A stretch of DNA of 22,180 nucleotides from JBKEAR01 sp047972425 (GCA_047972425.1 JBKEAR010000042.1:1-22180), one strand, 5' to 3'; shown: positions 1 to 8,902, counted from the stretch's first letter. Notes: generated by a model not told the origin, from the sequence alone. Numbers and translations: made by a program.

Positions 1-9
1 AGATAAACC

Positions 10-40
10 TTGAATTTTTTGCCAAATTTGGCATTATAAA
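10..40 (+). promoter_or_regulatory. Putative aroG promoter with an internal palindromic operator
   Basis: A TTGAAT hexamer (10-15) lies 17 bases before ATTATA (33-38), overlapping TATAAA (35-40), which gives a plausible sigma-70 promoter for the gene starting at 72. Between the two hexamers lies a perfect 14-base palindrome, TGCCAAATTTGGCA (20-33), well placed for a repressor that would block polymerase. The regulator is unknown. The promoter call is by eye only. Confidence 0.45.
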
Positions 41-71
41 GAACATTTTAATTAGCTATAGGATATGAATA

Positions 72-1424
72 ATGACGAATCTTTGGACTCCTGCATCTTG
101 GCGACAAAATCCGGCCGTGCAAATGCCCACTTATCCCGATAAAGAAATATTAGATAAAGTTGAGCAAAATTTGGCCAAAGTACCGCCTCTTGTTTTTGCG
201 GGTGAGGTTCGTCTGCTTAAAAAAAACTTGGCTAAAGTCAGCCAAGGCAAAGCCTTTATTTTACAAGGGGGCGATTGTGCCGAGGCCTTTGATGATGTAA
301 AGCCCGATAATATTCGCGATACTTTTAAAATCCTATTACAAATGGCTGTAACCCTTACTTGGGGTGCAAAAATGCCCATTGTGAAAATTGGTCGTATGGC
401 CGGGCAATTTGCAAAGCCGCGCTCGGCCGATACCGAGGTGATTGATGGCGTGGAGTTACCCTCTTACCGTGGGGATATCATTAACGCTTTTGATTTCACG
501 ACCGAAGCTCGCATCCCCGACCCTAGCCGCATGATAGAAGGCTATTATAAATCGGCCTCTATCCTCAACTTATTGCGTGCTTTTGCCCAAGGTGGTTTTG
601 CCAATTTAGAAAAAATACATCGGTGGAATGTAGATTTTGTACGTAACCCGGCCATTAGTAATCGGTTTGAAAATATTGCCGCGCGCCTTGATGAAACCTT
701 TGATTTTATGCGCGCTTGCGGCATTGACCCGCAGAATGTTAGCCAATTACAAGAGACCGAATTTTATACATCGCATGAAGCTTTGCTTTTAAATTACGAG
801 CAAGCCCTTACCCGTAAAGATAGTTTAACCGGCGATTGGTATGATACATCGGCCCATATGTTATGGATTGGCGAGCGCACCCGCCAAATAGACCATGCCC
901 ATGTAGAATTTTGCTCGGGTGTGCAAAATCCTATTGGTATGAAGGTAAGCCATGCGCTGAACCCTGATGATTTATTGCGTTTAATCGATAAAATTAACCC
1001 GCAAAATGAAGAAGGCAAAATGGTGCTGATTACCCGTATGGGAGCCGATAATTTGCGCAAGCATTTACCGGCACTGATTAAAGCTGTGCAAAAAGAAGGC
1101 CGCAATATCGCTTGGATTTGCGACCCCATGCATGCCAACACATTTAAATCTTCCACCGGTTATAAAACCCGCTCTTTCGATAATATTTTGGGTGAAGTTC
1201 GGGCATTCTTTGATGTCCATAATGACATGGGTTCTTATGCGGGCGGTGTACATTTTGAAATGACAGGTACCGATGTTACCGAATGTATTGGCGGCAGTTT
1301 AGAAGTAACCGAAGAAGATTTGCATTCGCGCTATCATACAGCTTGCGACCCAAGGCTTAATGCCCAGCAATCTTTAGAGCTTGCCTTTATTTTGGCCGAA
1401 GAGTTAGATGAAATTCGTAAGTAA
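72..1424 (+). CDS. aroG: Class II 3-deoxy-7-phosphoheptulonate (DAHP) synthase
   Basis: Condenses phosphoenolpyruvate with erythrose 4-phosphate, the first step of the shikimate pathway in the cytoplasm. The 450 residues are the usual length for the plant/Mycobacterium-like class II family and unlike the roughly 350-residue class I enzymes. Visible family motifs are GGDCAEAF (C69), RMAGQFAKPRS (near 108-118), SYRGDI, RTRQIDHAHVEF, CDPMHANT (H354), GGVHFEMTG (E396) and CDPRLN (D426). The Cys, His, Glu and Asp are the expected metal ligands. An AGGA at 60-63 is spaced well for the ATG. gltX follows after 22 bases with its own AAGGA, so the two may share a transcript. The symbol aroG is used for class II enzymes in some genomes and aroF or aroH in others. 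The family call is secure. Confidence 0.95.
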   Translation: MTNLWTPASWRQNPAVQMPTYPDKEILDKVEQNLAKVPPLVFAGEVRLLKKNLAKVSQGKAFILQGGDCAEAFDDVKPDNIRDTFKILLQMAVTLTWGAKMPIVKIGRMAGQFAKPRSADTEVIDGVELPSYRGDIINAFDFTTEARIPDPSRMIEGYYKSASILNLLRAFAQGGFANLEKIHRWNVDFVRNPAISNRFENIAARLDETFDFMRACGIDPQNVSQLQETEFYTSHEALLLNYEQALTRKDSLTGDWYDTSAHMLWIGERTRQIDHAHVEFCSGVQNPIGMKVSHALNPDDLLRLIDKINPQNEEGKMVLITRMGADNLRKHLPALIKAVQKEGRNIAWICDPMHANTFKSSTGYKTRSFDNILGEVRAFFDVHNDMGSYAGGVHFEMTGTDVTECIGGSLEVTEEDLHSRYHTACDPRLNAQQSLELAFILAEELDEIRK

Positions 1425-1446
1425 TATTTATTTTTAAGGAAAAAAA

Positions 1447-2790
1447 ATGACGATTAAAGTTCGTTTTGCCCCATCGCCTACGGGTAATTTGCATGTGGGG
1501 AATTTGCGTACTGCATTACTCAATAAATTATTATCCATGAGTGTTGCAGGCGGTATTTTTATGTTGCGCCTTGATGATACCGATAATGAGCGCTCCAAAC
1601 AGGAATATGCCGATAATATTAAGGCCGATTTAGAATGGCTTGGCCTTACTTGGCAAGAAAGTGCCAAGCAATCGGAGCGTATGGGGCGTTACGAGGAAGT
1701 CTTTAATGATTTTCTTGAAAAAGGGCTGATTTATGCCTGTTACGAGACCGCCGAGGAGCTGGAATATAAACGCCGCCGCCAATTAACCCGGGGCTTGCCA
1801 CCAGTTTACGACCGTGCGGCACTCAATTTATCGGCCGATGATATTGCCACTTATGTGGCCGAGGGGCGTAAGCCCCACTTTCGCTTTAAACTACCCGATG
1901 AAGCCATGGAGTTTGACGATATTGTCCGTGGGGCACAGCGTTTTGAGAGCGGCCATATATCCGACCCCGTGGTACGCCGTGCCGATGGTAGCTTTTTATA
2001 TATGTTGCCCTCGGTAATTGATGATGTGGATTTTGATATTACCCATATTATCCGCGGCGAGGATCATACCTCCAACACCGCTGTGCAATTGCCCATGTTT
2101 ACCGCTTTGGGTGCCAAAACCCTGCCGAAATTTGCCCATTTACCGCTCATGGTGGGTGAGGACGGCGGCAAGCTTTCTAAACGTATTGGCAGCCTTGGCA
2201 TTAAGGATTTACGGTCTCAAGGTATGGAGCCGGGGGCTTTAAATGTGTATTTAACCGACCTTGGCTCGGCCAATGAAGCCCATGCCCCAACAACGAGCTT
2301 GGCTGAGCTGGCTGCAGGCTTCGATTTAGCCGATTATGCCCGCAATACTCCCCGCTTTGATGCCGCGCGCCTTTGGGCAATCAATGCCCATATCGTGCAA
2401 GATCTACCATGGGGCGATGTTGCCGCGCGCTTAGCTGACCTCCCTTTGGCCAATGCCACCTTTTGGGATGCCGTTAAGGCCAATTGTGCCAAAGTGAGCG
2501 ATGCTGCTGAGTGGTATCATATTGCCTTTGGTGACATCACCCCCGATATTGCCGATGAAGATAAGGACTTCATTGCCCAAGCCGCCCAATTGCTCCCCCA
2601 AGGTGATTACGATGAAAATACATGGGGGGTATTTACTGCTGCGGTTAAAGAGGCCACAGGGCGCAAAGGCAAAGCTTTGTTTATGCCCTTACGTAAGGCT
2701 TTAACCGGCTTAGAGCATGGGCCGGAGCTCAAACAAATGTTGCCGTTAATTGGTTATGAGCGTGCTTGTAAACGTTTATCGGGAAAGTAA
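1447..2790 (+). CDS. gltX: Glutamate--tRNA ligase
   Basis: Charges tRNA-Glu with glutamate in the cytoplasm. It is a class I synthetase: the N-terminus has the HIGH-type signature PSPTGNLHVGN (about residues 10-20) and the KMSKS-type signature is KLSKR at 242-246. The Rossmann core has the familiar LRLDDTDNERSKQEY and the IRGEDHTSNTAVQ segment. The length of 447 residues is normal but on the short side. Many alphaproteobacteria carry two gltX paralogues, one of which may act on tRNA-Gln. Which one this is cannot be decided without the rest of the genome. An AAGGA at 1436-1440 precedes the ATG. It ends one base before the cysS start, so translational coupling is likely. Confidence 0.95.
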   Translation: MTIKVRFAPSPTGNLHVGNLRTALLNKLLSMSVAGGIFMLRLDDTDNERSKQEYADNIKADLEWLGLTWQESAKQSERMGRYEEVFNDFLEKGLIYACYETAEELEYKRRRQLTRGLPPVYDRAALNLSADDIATYVAEGRKPHFRFKLPDEAMEFDDIVRGAQRFESGHISDPVVRRADGSFLYMLPSVIDDVDFDITHIIRGEDHTSNTAVQLPMFTALGAKTLPKFAHLPLMVGEDGGKLSKRIGSLGIKDLRSQGMEPGALNVYLTDLGSANEAHAPTTSLAELAAGFDLADYARNTPRFDAARLWAINAHIVQDLPWGDVAARLADLPLANATFWDAVKANCAKVSDAAEWYHIAFGDITPDIADEDKDFIAQAAQLLPQGDYDENTWGVFTAAVKEATGRKGKALFMPLRKALTGLEHGPELKQMLPLIGYERACKRLSGK

Positions 2791-2791
2791 A

Positions 2792-4177
2792 ATGAAGTCT
2801 TTGCATATCCACAACAGTTTTAGCCGAAAAAAAGAGGAATTTATCCCGATTGATCCGCAAAATGTGCGTATGTATGTGTGCGGACCGACCGTATATGACC
2901 GCATCCATTTGGGTAATGCACGGCCAAATGTGGTGTTTGATGTTCTTTTTCGGCTGCTTTCGCATCTATATCCTAAGGTAATTTATGTGCGCAATATTAC
3001 CGATGTGGACGATAAAATCATTATTCGTGCGGCGGAGCGTAATATACCCATTGAGCAGCTAACTCAAGAGACAGCTAAGCTGTTTCACCAAGATGTTGCC
3101 GCACTCAACGTACTTAAACCCACATTTGAGCCCAAAGCGACCGAGCATATTGGCGAGATGATTGCCCAAATTCAAGATATCATCGCCCGTGGCCATGCTT
3201 ACGAGGCCGATAGCCATGTGCTGTTTAATGTGCCCTCTATGGCGGATTACGGCGGGCTTTCCCACCTTGACCGCGATGCCATTATTGCGGGCGCACGGGT
3301 AGAGGTGGCATCTTACAAAAAAGACCCTGCCGATTTTATACTATGGAAACCCGCCCAAGATGATGAACCCGGTTGGGATAGCCCTTGGGGGCGTGGCCGC
3401 CCGGGCTGGCATATTGAATGCTCGGCCATGAGCCAAAAATATATCGGCAAGCGTTTCGATATCCATGGCGGCGGGTTGGATTTAACCTTTCCCCACCATG
3501 AAAATGAGATTGCCCAAAGCTGTTGCGCTAATGGCTATACAGCCAAAGAGGGCTTTGCCCAATATTGGATGCATAACGGCATGCTGATGATAGAAGGCGA
3601 AAAGATGTCTAAATCCTTGGGTAACTTCTATACCGTGGGTGAGATTTTAGAGAAAACACCGGGCGAGGTCATTCGCCTGATGATACTCAATGTTCATTAT
3701 CGCAAACCGCTCAATTGGACATGGGCAAGCCTAGAGCAATCCAAAGAAAATCTCGATCGTTTTTACAATGCCCTTAAAAATACGGCTGATATTGATGTAG
3801 AGCCAATCATTGATGATACTTTTTTAGATGCCCTTAAAGATGACCTCAATACCGCCGAAGCGCTGAGCATTATGCATGAGATTACAACGAATTTGAATAA
3901 AGCCCAAGGGAGTGAGTGCACTCTTTACAAGGCCAAGCTTTTAGGCTGTGCGCATCTTTTAGGGTTATTACAACAAGACCCTGATGATTGGTTTAAATGG
4001 CAGGCTCAGGGAGCCGATGTTGGGTTAACAGATGAGGAAATAGAATCCCTTATTATTGAGCGTAATACGGCCAAGCAAAATAAAGATTGGGCAACGGCCG
4101 ATAATATCCGCAACAAACTCACCGAGAAAGGTATCACCTTAGAAGACAGCCCCCAAGGGACAACATGGAAGCGTTAA
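2792..4177 (+). CDS. cysS: Cysteine--tRNA ligase
   Basis: Charges tRNA-Cys with cysteine, a monomeric zinc-dependent class I synthetase. From the ATG at 2792 the protein has 461 residues, the usual CysRS length. An in-frame start at 2750 lies inside gltX and would add 14 residues that do not look like CysRS, so it was not used. Motifs: YVCGPTVYDRIHLGN with zinc-ligand C30 and HIGH-like HLGN at 39-42, GWHIECSAMS with the second Cys ligand, the LTFPHHENE zinc-ligand region, and KMSKS at 271-275. The start lies one base after the gltX stop, with GGGAAAG (2781-2787) inside gltX as the likely ribosome site. This indicates an aroG-gltX-cysS transcript. Confidence 0.95.
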   Translation: MKSLHIHNSFSRKKEEFIPIDPQNVRMYVCGPTVYDRIHLGNARPNVVFDVLFRLLSHLYPKVIYVRNITDVDDKIIIRAAERNIPIEQLTQETAKLFHQDVAALNVLKPTFEPKATEHIGEMIAQIQDIIARGHAYEADSHVLFNVPSMADYGGLSHLDRDAIIAGARVEVASYKKDPADFILWKPAQDDEPGWDSPWGRGRPGWHIECSAMSQKYIGKRFDIHGGGLDLTFPHHENEIAQSCCANGYTAKEGFAQYWMHNGMLMIEGEKMSKSLGNFYTVGEILEKTPGEVIRLMILNVHYRKPLNWTWASLEQSKENLDRFYNALKNTADIDVEPIIDDTFLDALKDDLNTAEALSIMHEITTNLNKAQGSECTLYKAKLLGCAHLLGLLQQDPDDWFKWQAQGADVGLTDEEIESLIIERNTAKQNKDWATADNIRNKLTEKGITLEDSPQGTTWKR

Positions 4178-4205
4178 AAAACTTCGTTTGTATATCTTAT
4201 TTTTT

Positions 4206-4275
4206 CGTCATTTCCGAGAAAGCGGAAATCTCATGCCGAATATAATCCAGATGCTCAATCCAGTTGAGTATGACG
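4206..4275. repeat. REP-like palindromic intergenic element
   Basis: The stretch begins with CGTCA (4206-4210) and ends with its inverted copy TGACG (4271-4275). Inside are two hairpins: ATTTCCG/CGGAAAT (4210-4216 with 4223-4229, loop AGAAAG) and CTCAA/TTGAG (4254-4258 with 4264-4268). This architecture is typical of dispersed bacterial palindromic elements of the type that starts GTCATT-CC-GC-AAGCGG. A related half-element is visible near 20776-20806. It sits in the 127-base gap after cysS and could also slow transcription there, but it lacks a T-run. Confidence 0.6.
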
Positions 4276-4304
4276 AGCAAATTTCATATAGCAAAGCTTG
4301 TTTG

Positions 4305-4610
4305 TTATGATGCACAAGCGAACTGATATTGCACTTTGCCATTGACAATTGCGGCGATGCGGTCGGGATTATAGGGTTTATGGCTGGGGCAAATTTTAGC
4401 GGCTTTGTTTAGGCAATCTTTGGGTACATCAACCACTTTTGACGAAGTCGTTGTTTGTTTGGCATCAGGAATAGCGCAGGTTACTGTATGCATCTTTGAT
4501 GTCTCGGCACCCCATTCTCCTTTGGCGTTAAATGCACCCACTTGGGCATCATTGGCGCATGAGGCTAAAAATATCCCTGTTAATCCTATATAAATAATTT
4601 GTTTCATCAT
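4305..4610 (-). CDS. Small predicted lipoprotein of unknown function
   Basis: A 101-residue protein with a classical lipoprotein signal: two start Mets, a Lys, a hydrophobic stretch and a lipobox LASC (Cys about residue 18), followed by an Ala-Asn-Asp mature start. This predicts a lipid-anchored periplasmic protein. The mature part holds four further cysteines (in VTCAIP, KDCLNK, KICPS and QFACAS), which could form two disulphides in the periplasm. I do not recognise the family. AAAGGA lies about five bases before the first ATG of the tandem ATGATG. The gene is flanked by plus-strand genes and probably transcribed alone. Confidence 0.75.
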   Translation of the reverse strand: MMKQIIYIGLTGIFLASCANDAQVGAFNAKGEWGAETSKMHTVTCAIPDAKQTTTSSKVVDVPKDCLNKAAKICPSHKPYNPDRIAAIVNGKVQYQFACAS

Positions 4611-4719
4611 TTTTCCTTTTGTCTGGCTTGTTTATCATAGCAAAAAAATTATGGGCATTCAAATAGGGTATTTAGATAAAATACTAGAAATTTACCCCAT
4701 TACCATATATTTTATGGGC

Positions 4720-5841
4720 ATGGAAAATATTTGTTATCTGATCAAGCAAATCGACCTTACCAATTATCGGAATTACCCGATGCTGCGTTTTGTGCCAAGC
4801 GATGGAATGAATATATTGCTGGGTGCCAATGGGGCAGGGAAAACCAATTTGATAGAGGCGATATCAATACTCATTCCCGGGCGTGGATTGCGCATGGCGG
4901 GTAAGGAGGATTTTGCCAAATATGATATATCGGCCGGGCAAAGCTGGGCGGTGGTGGCACAAATAGATGACAGCCAGCAATATGTTAAACTGGCAACGGG
5001 TGCGCCTAAAGAAGCCACCCGCGATGTTTTGGTCAATGGCGAGAAATCGCGGCAATCGGATTTATCACGATTTTTTAATTGTGTATGGCTTACGCCCAAT
5101 CAGGATAGGCTATTTGTTGATGGGGCATCGGCACGGCGGCGATTTTTGGATCGGCTGGTTTTTGGTATGGACCCTGCCCATGCGGGGCGGATTAATGCTT
5201 ACGAAAAATCCATGCGGGAGCGTGCAAAATTATTGGCTTTAGGCAATAGTGATGCCGCATGGCTTGATGCCATAGAAGATAATATGGTGAGCAAAGGTAT
5301 TGCCATTGCAGCGGCACGCTTTGATGTTGTGAGCCGATTGTCCAAATACACCCAAGCGCGCCAAGGTTTGTTCCCCCAAGCGAGCCTCAGTTTAGAGGGC
5401 GAGGTTGATGAATGGTTGGGTGAATTAAATGCCATTGATGGGGAAGACCGCTACAGAAAAGCATTAAAGGATAATCGGCAAAAGGATACGATGGCAGCCA
5501 TGACCCATATTGGGCCCCATCGCTCGGACTTAATGGTGTTTCATTCCGATAAAAAACTACCCGCCAAATTATGTTCAACGGGCGAGCAAAAAGCCTTATT
5601 GGTAAGCATTATTTTAGCCGATAGCCGCATGCAAGGGGCAGAGCGCGGGATAAAACCCGTATTATTGCTTGATGAGATTACCGCCCATTTAGACCCCATG
5701 CGCCGCCAAAGCCTATTTGATGAATTAGAGGCTTTGGGCGTGCAGGCCTTTTTAACGGGCACGGAAATTGCACTTTTTGATAGCATGCAAAAACGTGCCA
5801 AAATCTGGCAAGTATCCACCGGCCAAATTAGTGAATATTAG
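4720..5841 (+). CDS. recF: DNA replication and repair protein RecF
   Basis: An SMC/ABC-type ATPase that helps load RecA at single-strand gaps with RecO and RecR. From 4720 the protein has 373 residues, matching the usual RecF length. It shows LTNYRNY near the N-terminus, the Walker A motif GANGAGKT (Lys 41 in this numbering), the ABC signature STGEQKALL, the Walker B region PVLLLDEITAHLD, and the terminal LTGTE switch. The frame is open further upstream, with ATGs at 4651 and 4714. The one at 4651 adds 23 residues unlike RecF, and no clear ribosome site decides between 4714 and 4720. In many bacteria recF sits beside dnaA-dnaN, but here it stands alone, as is common in alphaproteobacteria. 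It converges on dgoA with only 11 bases between the stops and no visible terminator. Confidence 0.93.
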   Translation: MENICYLIKQIDLTNYRNYPMLRFVPSDGMNILLGANGAGKTNLIEAISILIPGRGLRMAGKEDFAKYDISAGQSWAVVAQIDDSQQYVKLATGAPKEATRDVLVNGEKSRQSDLSRFFNCVWLTPNQDRLFVDGASARRRFLDRLVFGMDPAHAGRINAYEKSMRERAKLLALGNSDAAWLDAIEDNMVSKGIAIAAARFDVVSRLSKYTQARQGLFPQASLSLEGEVDEWLGELNAIDGEDRYRKALKDNRQKDTMAAMTHIGPHRSDLMVFHSDKKLPAKLCSTGEQKALLVSIILADSRMQGAERGIKPVLLLDEITAHLDPMRRQSLFDELEALGVQAFLTGTEIALFDSMQKRAKIWQVSTGQISEY

Positions 5842-5852
5842 CCTTATATGGA

Positions 5853-6479
5853 TTATGTTTTAATTTTCTTAATTGATGACCAGACATTTATGACCTTATT
5901 TGCGTTTTTACGTATATCTTCCATACTCATTTGAGGGCGAAAAAGTGAAGAGCCCAAGCCAAAACCTGATATTCCCACTTTTAAAAAATCTTTCATATTA
6001 TCGTTGTTTATTCCACCAACAGCTATAGTGGCAATATCTTTAGGTAATACAGCCTTATAGGCTTTGATTATGTTGGGTTGTAATAATTCACATGGAAAAA
6101 ATTTAAGGCCATCGGCGCCATTTTCTATGGCTGTAAAAGCCTCTGATGGAGAAAAAACGCCGGGAAAAGAAAACATATTTCTTTTTTTGGTCTCTTGAAT
6201 TACTTGGGAGTTACAATTAGGTGAGAGAATAATTTGCCCACCAGCATCGGCAACATTATTAACGGCATTGGTATTTAAGACAGTACCGGCTCCGATAATT
6301 ATTTTACCATCGAAAGTTTTGCGGATTTTTTCGATAGAAATTAATGGCTCGGGTGAGTTTAAAGGGATTTCTAAAATACGAAAACCAGCATCATATAAAA
6401 TCTGAGCAACATTTAATGCATTTTCGGGTTCTAAACCCCGTAATATGGCAATAAGAGGTGCTTGTAAATATTGTTTCAA
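5853..6479 (-). CDS. dgoA: 2-dehydro-3-deoxy-6-phosphogalactonate aldolase, TTG start
   Basis: Splits 2-keto-3-deoxy-6-phosphogalactonate into pyruvate and glyceraldehyde 3-phosphate, the last step of D-galactonate breakdown. The 208 residues form a KDPG-type class I aldolase barrel: PLIAILRG (8-15), EIPLNSPEP with Glu37, GAGTVL, FPG, the Schiff-base segment GADGLKFFP with Lys126, and GFGLGSSLF. The Glu37/Lys126 numbering equals that I recall for Escherichia coli DgoA. The only sensible start is TTG (6477-6479), preceded by AAAGGAG six bases upstream. It lies one base after the dgoK stop. The related KDPG aldolase Eda is less likely given the LNSPEP and GFGLGS signatures and the dgoK neighbour. 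Confidence 0.92.
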   Translation of the reverse strand: MKQYLQAPLIAILRGLEPENALNVAQILYDAGFRILEIPLNSPEPLISIEKIRKTFDGKIIIGAGTVLNTNAVNNVADAGGQIILSPNCNSQVIQETKKRNMFSFPGVFSPSEAFTAIENGADGLKFFPCELLQPNIIKAYKAVLPKDIATIAVGGINNDNMKDFLKVGISGFGLGSSLFRPQMSMEDIRKNANKVINVWSSIKKIKT

Positions 6480-6480
6480 T

Positions 6481-7377
6481 TTAATCTCCTTTAATTTGGC
6501 GCATACAAGAGACCATGCCTAAAATAGTGGCATGTTCTACGCTAAATGTTTGTGTGGATATATTCAGATGATTACAGGCTTTTTTATATAAATTTGTTAA
6601 ATGAGATGTACCAATAAAAATAACCTTATCTTCGGGTTTAATATTTTTTTTATAGGCGGCTAATTCTAAGCCGATTAATAAACCACTTAAAAAAGAATAG
6701 GGTGATTTCATTTTTTGGGGATCTAACAAATTTGATGCACGAATTGTAAATAAATAATTACTAAAAAAACTTGGGTTTTCGCTAGATTGTTGAACAGCGT
6801 TTAAAAAATCTTCTTGATTAAATTGGTCATCGATCATTGAAGATAAAATAGAATATTGTTTAATGATTTGGTAAAGCTCGCCAGTCATAAAAGTATGAAA
6901 TTCTAAGGTTTGTCCATCTTTTACCTTTACCCATTTGTTATGGGTGCCCGGTAGAACAAGATAGCCCGAAAATAATGGGTTTTCATGTAAATATCCATAT
7001 ATTTGTGTTTCTTCACCACGCATAACATCCATTTGTGTTTCAGTATATTGGCAAGCGCCACTGATAATATAGGCATTTAAATGATTACTCGGTATTTTTG
7101 TTGTCGCAAAAGGTAATTGGGTCATAATATCCTTAATATCAATATAAGGGGTCTCGTACCAACCATTTTTGCTACCAACCATACCGCAAAGAATAACGGG
7201 TGTATTTTTTATTTTTAACCAAGGGAAAATTTGCGTTAAAAGATAGCCTTCAAATTCGTCTTTTTTTAAATCTTTTAAGCCTGTATTTGTATCTTTTGAT
7301 TCGATTATAGAGCCATCTTTGTTTAAAAGATAGGCTCTAAAATTACTTGTTCCCCAATCAATACCGATATATGACAT
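6481..7377 (-). CDS. dgoK: 2-dehydro-3-deoxygalactonokinase
   Basis: Phosphorylates 2-keto-3-deoxygalactonate at C6 using ATP, between the dehydratase and aldolase steps. The 298 residues match the DgoK family. The N-terminus IGIDWGTSNFRAY (4-16) is the sugar-kinase/actin-fold phosphate-1 loop, followed by CGMVGSKNGW (about 64-73) and LPGTHNKWV (about 142-150), which are DgoK hallmarks. AAGGAA lies about eight bases before the ATG. It is immediately followed by dgoA on the same strand, so kinase and aldolase are coupled. Upstream, 121 bases containing a long hairpin separate it from dctM. Substrate assignment to galactonate rests on family and context. Confidence 0.92.
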   Translation of the reverse strand: MSYIGIDWGTSNFRAYLLNKDGSIIESKDTNTGLKDLKKDEFEGYLLTQIFPWLKIKNTPVILCGMVGSKNGWYETPYIDIKDIMTQLPFATTKIPSNHLNAYIISGACQYTETQMDVMRGEETQIYGYLHENPLFSGYLVLPGTHNKWVKVKDGQTLEFHTFMTGELYQIIKQYSILSSMIDDQFNQEDFLNAVQQSSENPSFFSNYLFTIRASNLLDPQKMKSPYSFLSGLLIGLELAAYKKNIKPEDKVIFIGTSHLTNLYKKACNHLNISTQTFSVEHATILGMVSCMRQIKGD

Positions 7378-7438
7378 AGAGAAATTCCTTTTTTACTTTA
7401 ATAATGTATTTGCCTAAGCCGACCCGATTGGGATTATA

Positions 7439-7481
7439 GTAAAGTTTGGCTTATATTTTTTATAAATATACCAAACTTTAC
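7439..7481 (-). promoter_or_regulatory. Long two-part hairpin between dctM and dgoK
   Basis: GTAAAGTTTGG (7439-7449) pairs perfectly with CCAAACTTTAC (7471-7481). Within it TATATTT (7452-7458) pairs with AAATATA (7464-7470), giving an 11-bp stem, a two-base bulge on one side and a 7-bp stem. No T-run follows on either strand, so it is not a standard intrinsic terminator. In the minus-strand transcript it would sit between the transporter and kinase-aldolase messages, where it could protect the dctM 3' end or be a processing site. Confidence 0.6.
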
Positions 7482-7498
7482 CACAATCATTATCATTT

Positions 7499-8902
7499 TT
7501 ACCCGCCAAGGCTCGGTAACCATAAGGCAAGATTAGGGAATATAATTAATATAGATATTGCGATAATTTGCATAATAATAAAGGGCCAAACGGATTTAAA
7601 GATATCAATTAAGCTAATCTCTGGTGGTGCAACACTTTTTAAATAAAACGCAGCAGGGCCAAATGGCGGGCTTAAAAATGATACTTGCATATTCATACAA
7701 AATAGAACGCCAAACCATATTGGGCTAAAACCAAGGCCAATAATAATGGGTACAAAAATTGGCATAGTTAACATGGCAACACCAATCCAATCCATAAACA
7801 TACCCAAAAAGATTAAAATGAGCATCATCATTAAAATAATGATATGGGGTTGGACATCAAGACCTAAAATAAGGCCCTCAACAAATTTTTTGCCACCCAT
7901 AAGGTTATATACACCAATAAGCATAGAGGCTGAAATACCAATCCAAATAATCATACCACATGTTTTCATGGTTTGTTTTAAACTGTCTGAAACAACTTGT
8001 TTTGTAAATTCTCTACGGATAACAGCCAGTATTAAAACAGCAAATACACCCACACTTGCAGCTTCGGTCACTGATGCAATACCACCGTAAATACTGCCCA
8101 TAACTGAGGCAACAATGAGTAATGGCCCCATGATATGAAAAAGGAGTAGCCATTTTTCGTTACTATTTAATTTGGGTAATTTTTCATCGTTCACAGGCCC
8201 CATTTCGGGTTTAATATTACACAAAACGAGAATATAAATAATATACATGGTTGCAAGAAGTAATGCAGGGAAAATAGCAGCGGTAAATAAATCGCCAATA
8301 GAAACATTGGCAACCATACCATAAATAATTAAAACAATACTTGGCGGAACCATCGTACCTAAACTACCACCGGCGCATACTGTACCAATAGCTAGTTTTT
8401 TATCATAGCCCAAGCGTAACATTTGTGGTAATGCCAATAGGCCTAACAATACGGTTTCGCCGCCAATAATACCACTAGTTGCCGCCAAAATAATGGCGAC
8501 TATCATTGTTTGTACGGCCACACCGCCTTTAATACGGCCTACAAGCCGTTGCATACCGTTATAAAAGTCTCTGGCAATACCGGTTTTATCTAATAAAGAC
8601 GCCATTAATACAAACATGGGTACAGCCATAAGGGATTCTTGTTTACCAACAAAACCATAAATTTGTGATGTTAATACACCAAAAACATTAGGGCCAAACC
8701 AGCAAAAGGCAAAAAACATAGCCACAAAACCTGTTAAAAAGGCAAGGCGCATACCCATAATAAGTAAAATAATCAAACTGGCAAACATCAAAACGGTTGC
8801 CATGGGCACACCGATAGAGCGAATATTAACCATTTTTGCAATATCGTTTAATGAAATTAAGCTTTCTAAACCCAATGAAAAAATTGAAAAATCGCCCATC
8901 AT
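7499..8902 (-). CDS. dctM: TRAP transporter large permease subunit DctM
   Basis: The large membrane subunit that couples sodium flow to uptake of an organic acid delivered by DctP. The 467 residues contain about a dozen hydrophobic helices and family motifs such as QESLMAVPMFVLMA, the GGETVLLGLLALPQM loop, GTVCAGGSLGTMVPPS and the late FLSPPFGPAAFYLK. The start ATG overlaps the dctQ stop in an ATGA arrangement, with AGGAG about eight bases upstream, so the two subunits are translationally coupled. A second ATG directly follows the first. The N-terminal region is longer than in short DctM proteins, with an amphipathic lead of roughly 30 residues before the first helix. In this locus the cargo is probably an aldonate such as galactonate. 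Confidence 0.93.
   Translation of the reverse strand: MMGDFSIFSLGLESLISLNDIAKMVNIRSIGVPMATVLMFASLIILLIMGMRLAFLTGFVAMFFAFCWFGPNVFGVLTSQIYGFVGKQESLMAVPMFVLMASLLDKTGIARDFYNGMQRLVGRIKGGVAVQTMIVAIILAATSGIIGGETVLLGLLALPQMLRLGYDKKLAIGTVCAGGSLGTMVPPSIVLIIYGMVANVSIGDLFTAAIFPALLLATMYIIYILVLCNIKPEMGPVNDEKLPKLNSNEKWLLLFHIMGPLLIVASVMGSIYGGIASVTEAASVGVFAVLILAVIRREFTKQVVSDSLKQTMKTCGMIIWIGISASMLIGVYNLMGGKKFVEGLILGLDVQPHIIILMMMLILIFLGMFMDWIGVAMLTMPIFVPIIIGLGFSPIWFGVLFCMNMQVSFLSPPFGPAAFYLKSVAPPEISLIDIFKSVWPFIIMQIIAISILIIFPNLALWLPSLGG

Noticed and set aside
131..1253. Antisense reading frames within aroG and similar frames inside other long genes
   Set aside because: They lie inside strong conserved genes, have no ribosome sites and show no recognisable protein features.
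2750..2791. Start of cysS at 2750
   Set aside because: It overlaps gltX by 14 codons and gives an atypical N-terminus. The ATG at 2792 fits the family length.
4651..4719. Upstream start for recF at 4651
   Set aside because: The added residues do not resemble RecF N-termini and no ribosome site precedes it. The ATGGGCAT word repeated at 4651 and 4714 is probably chance.
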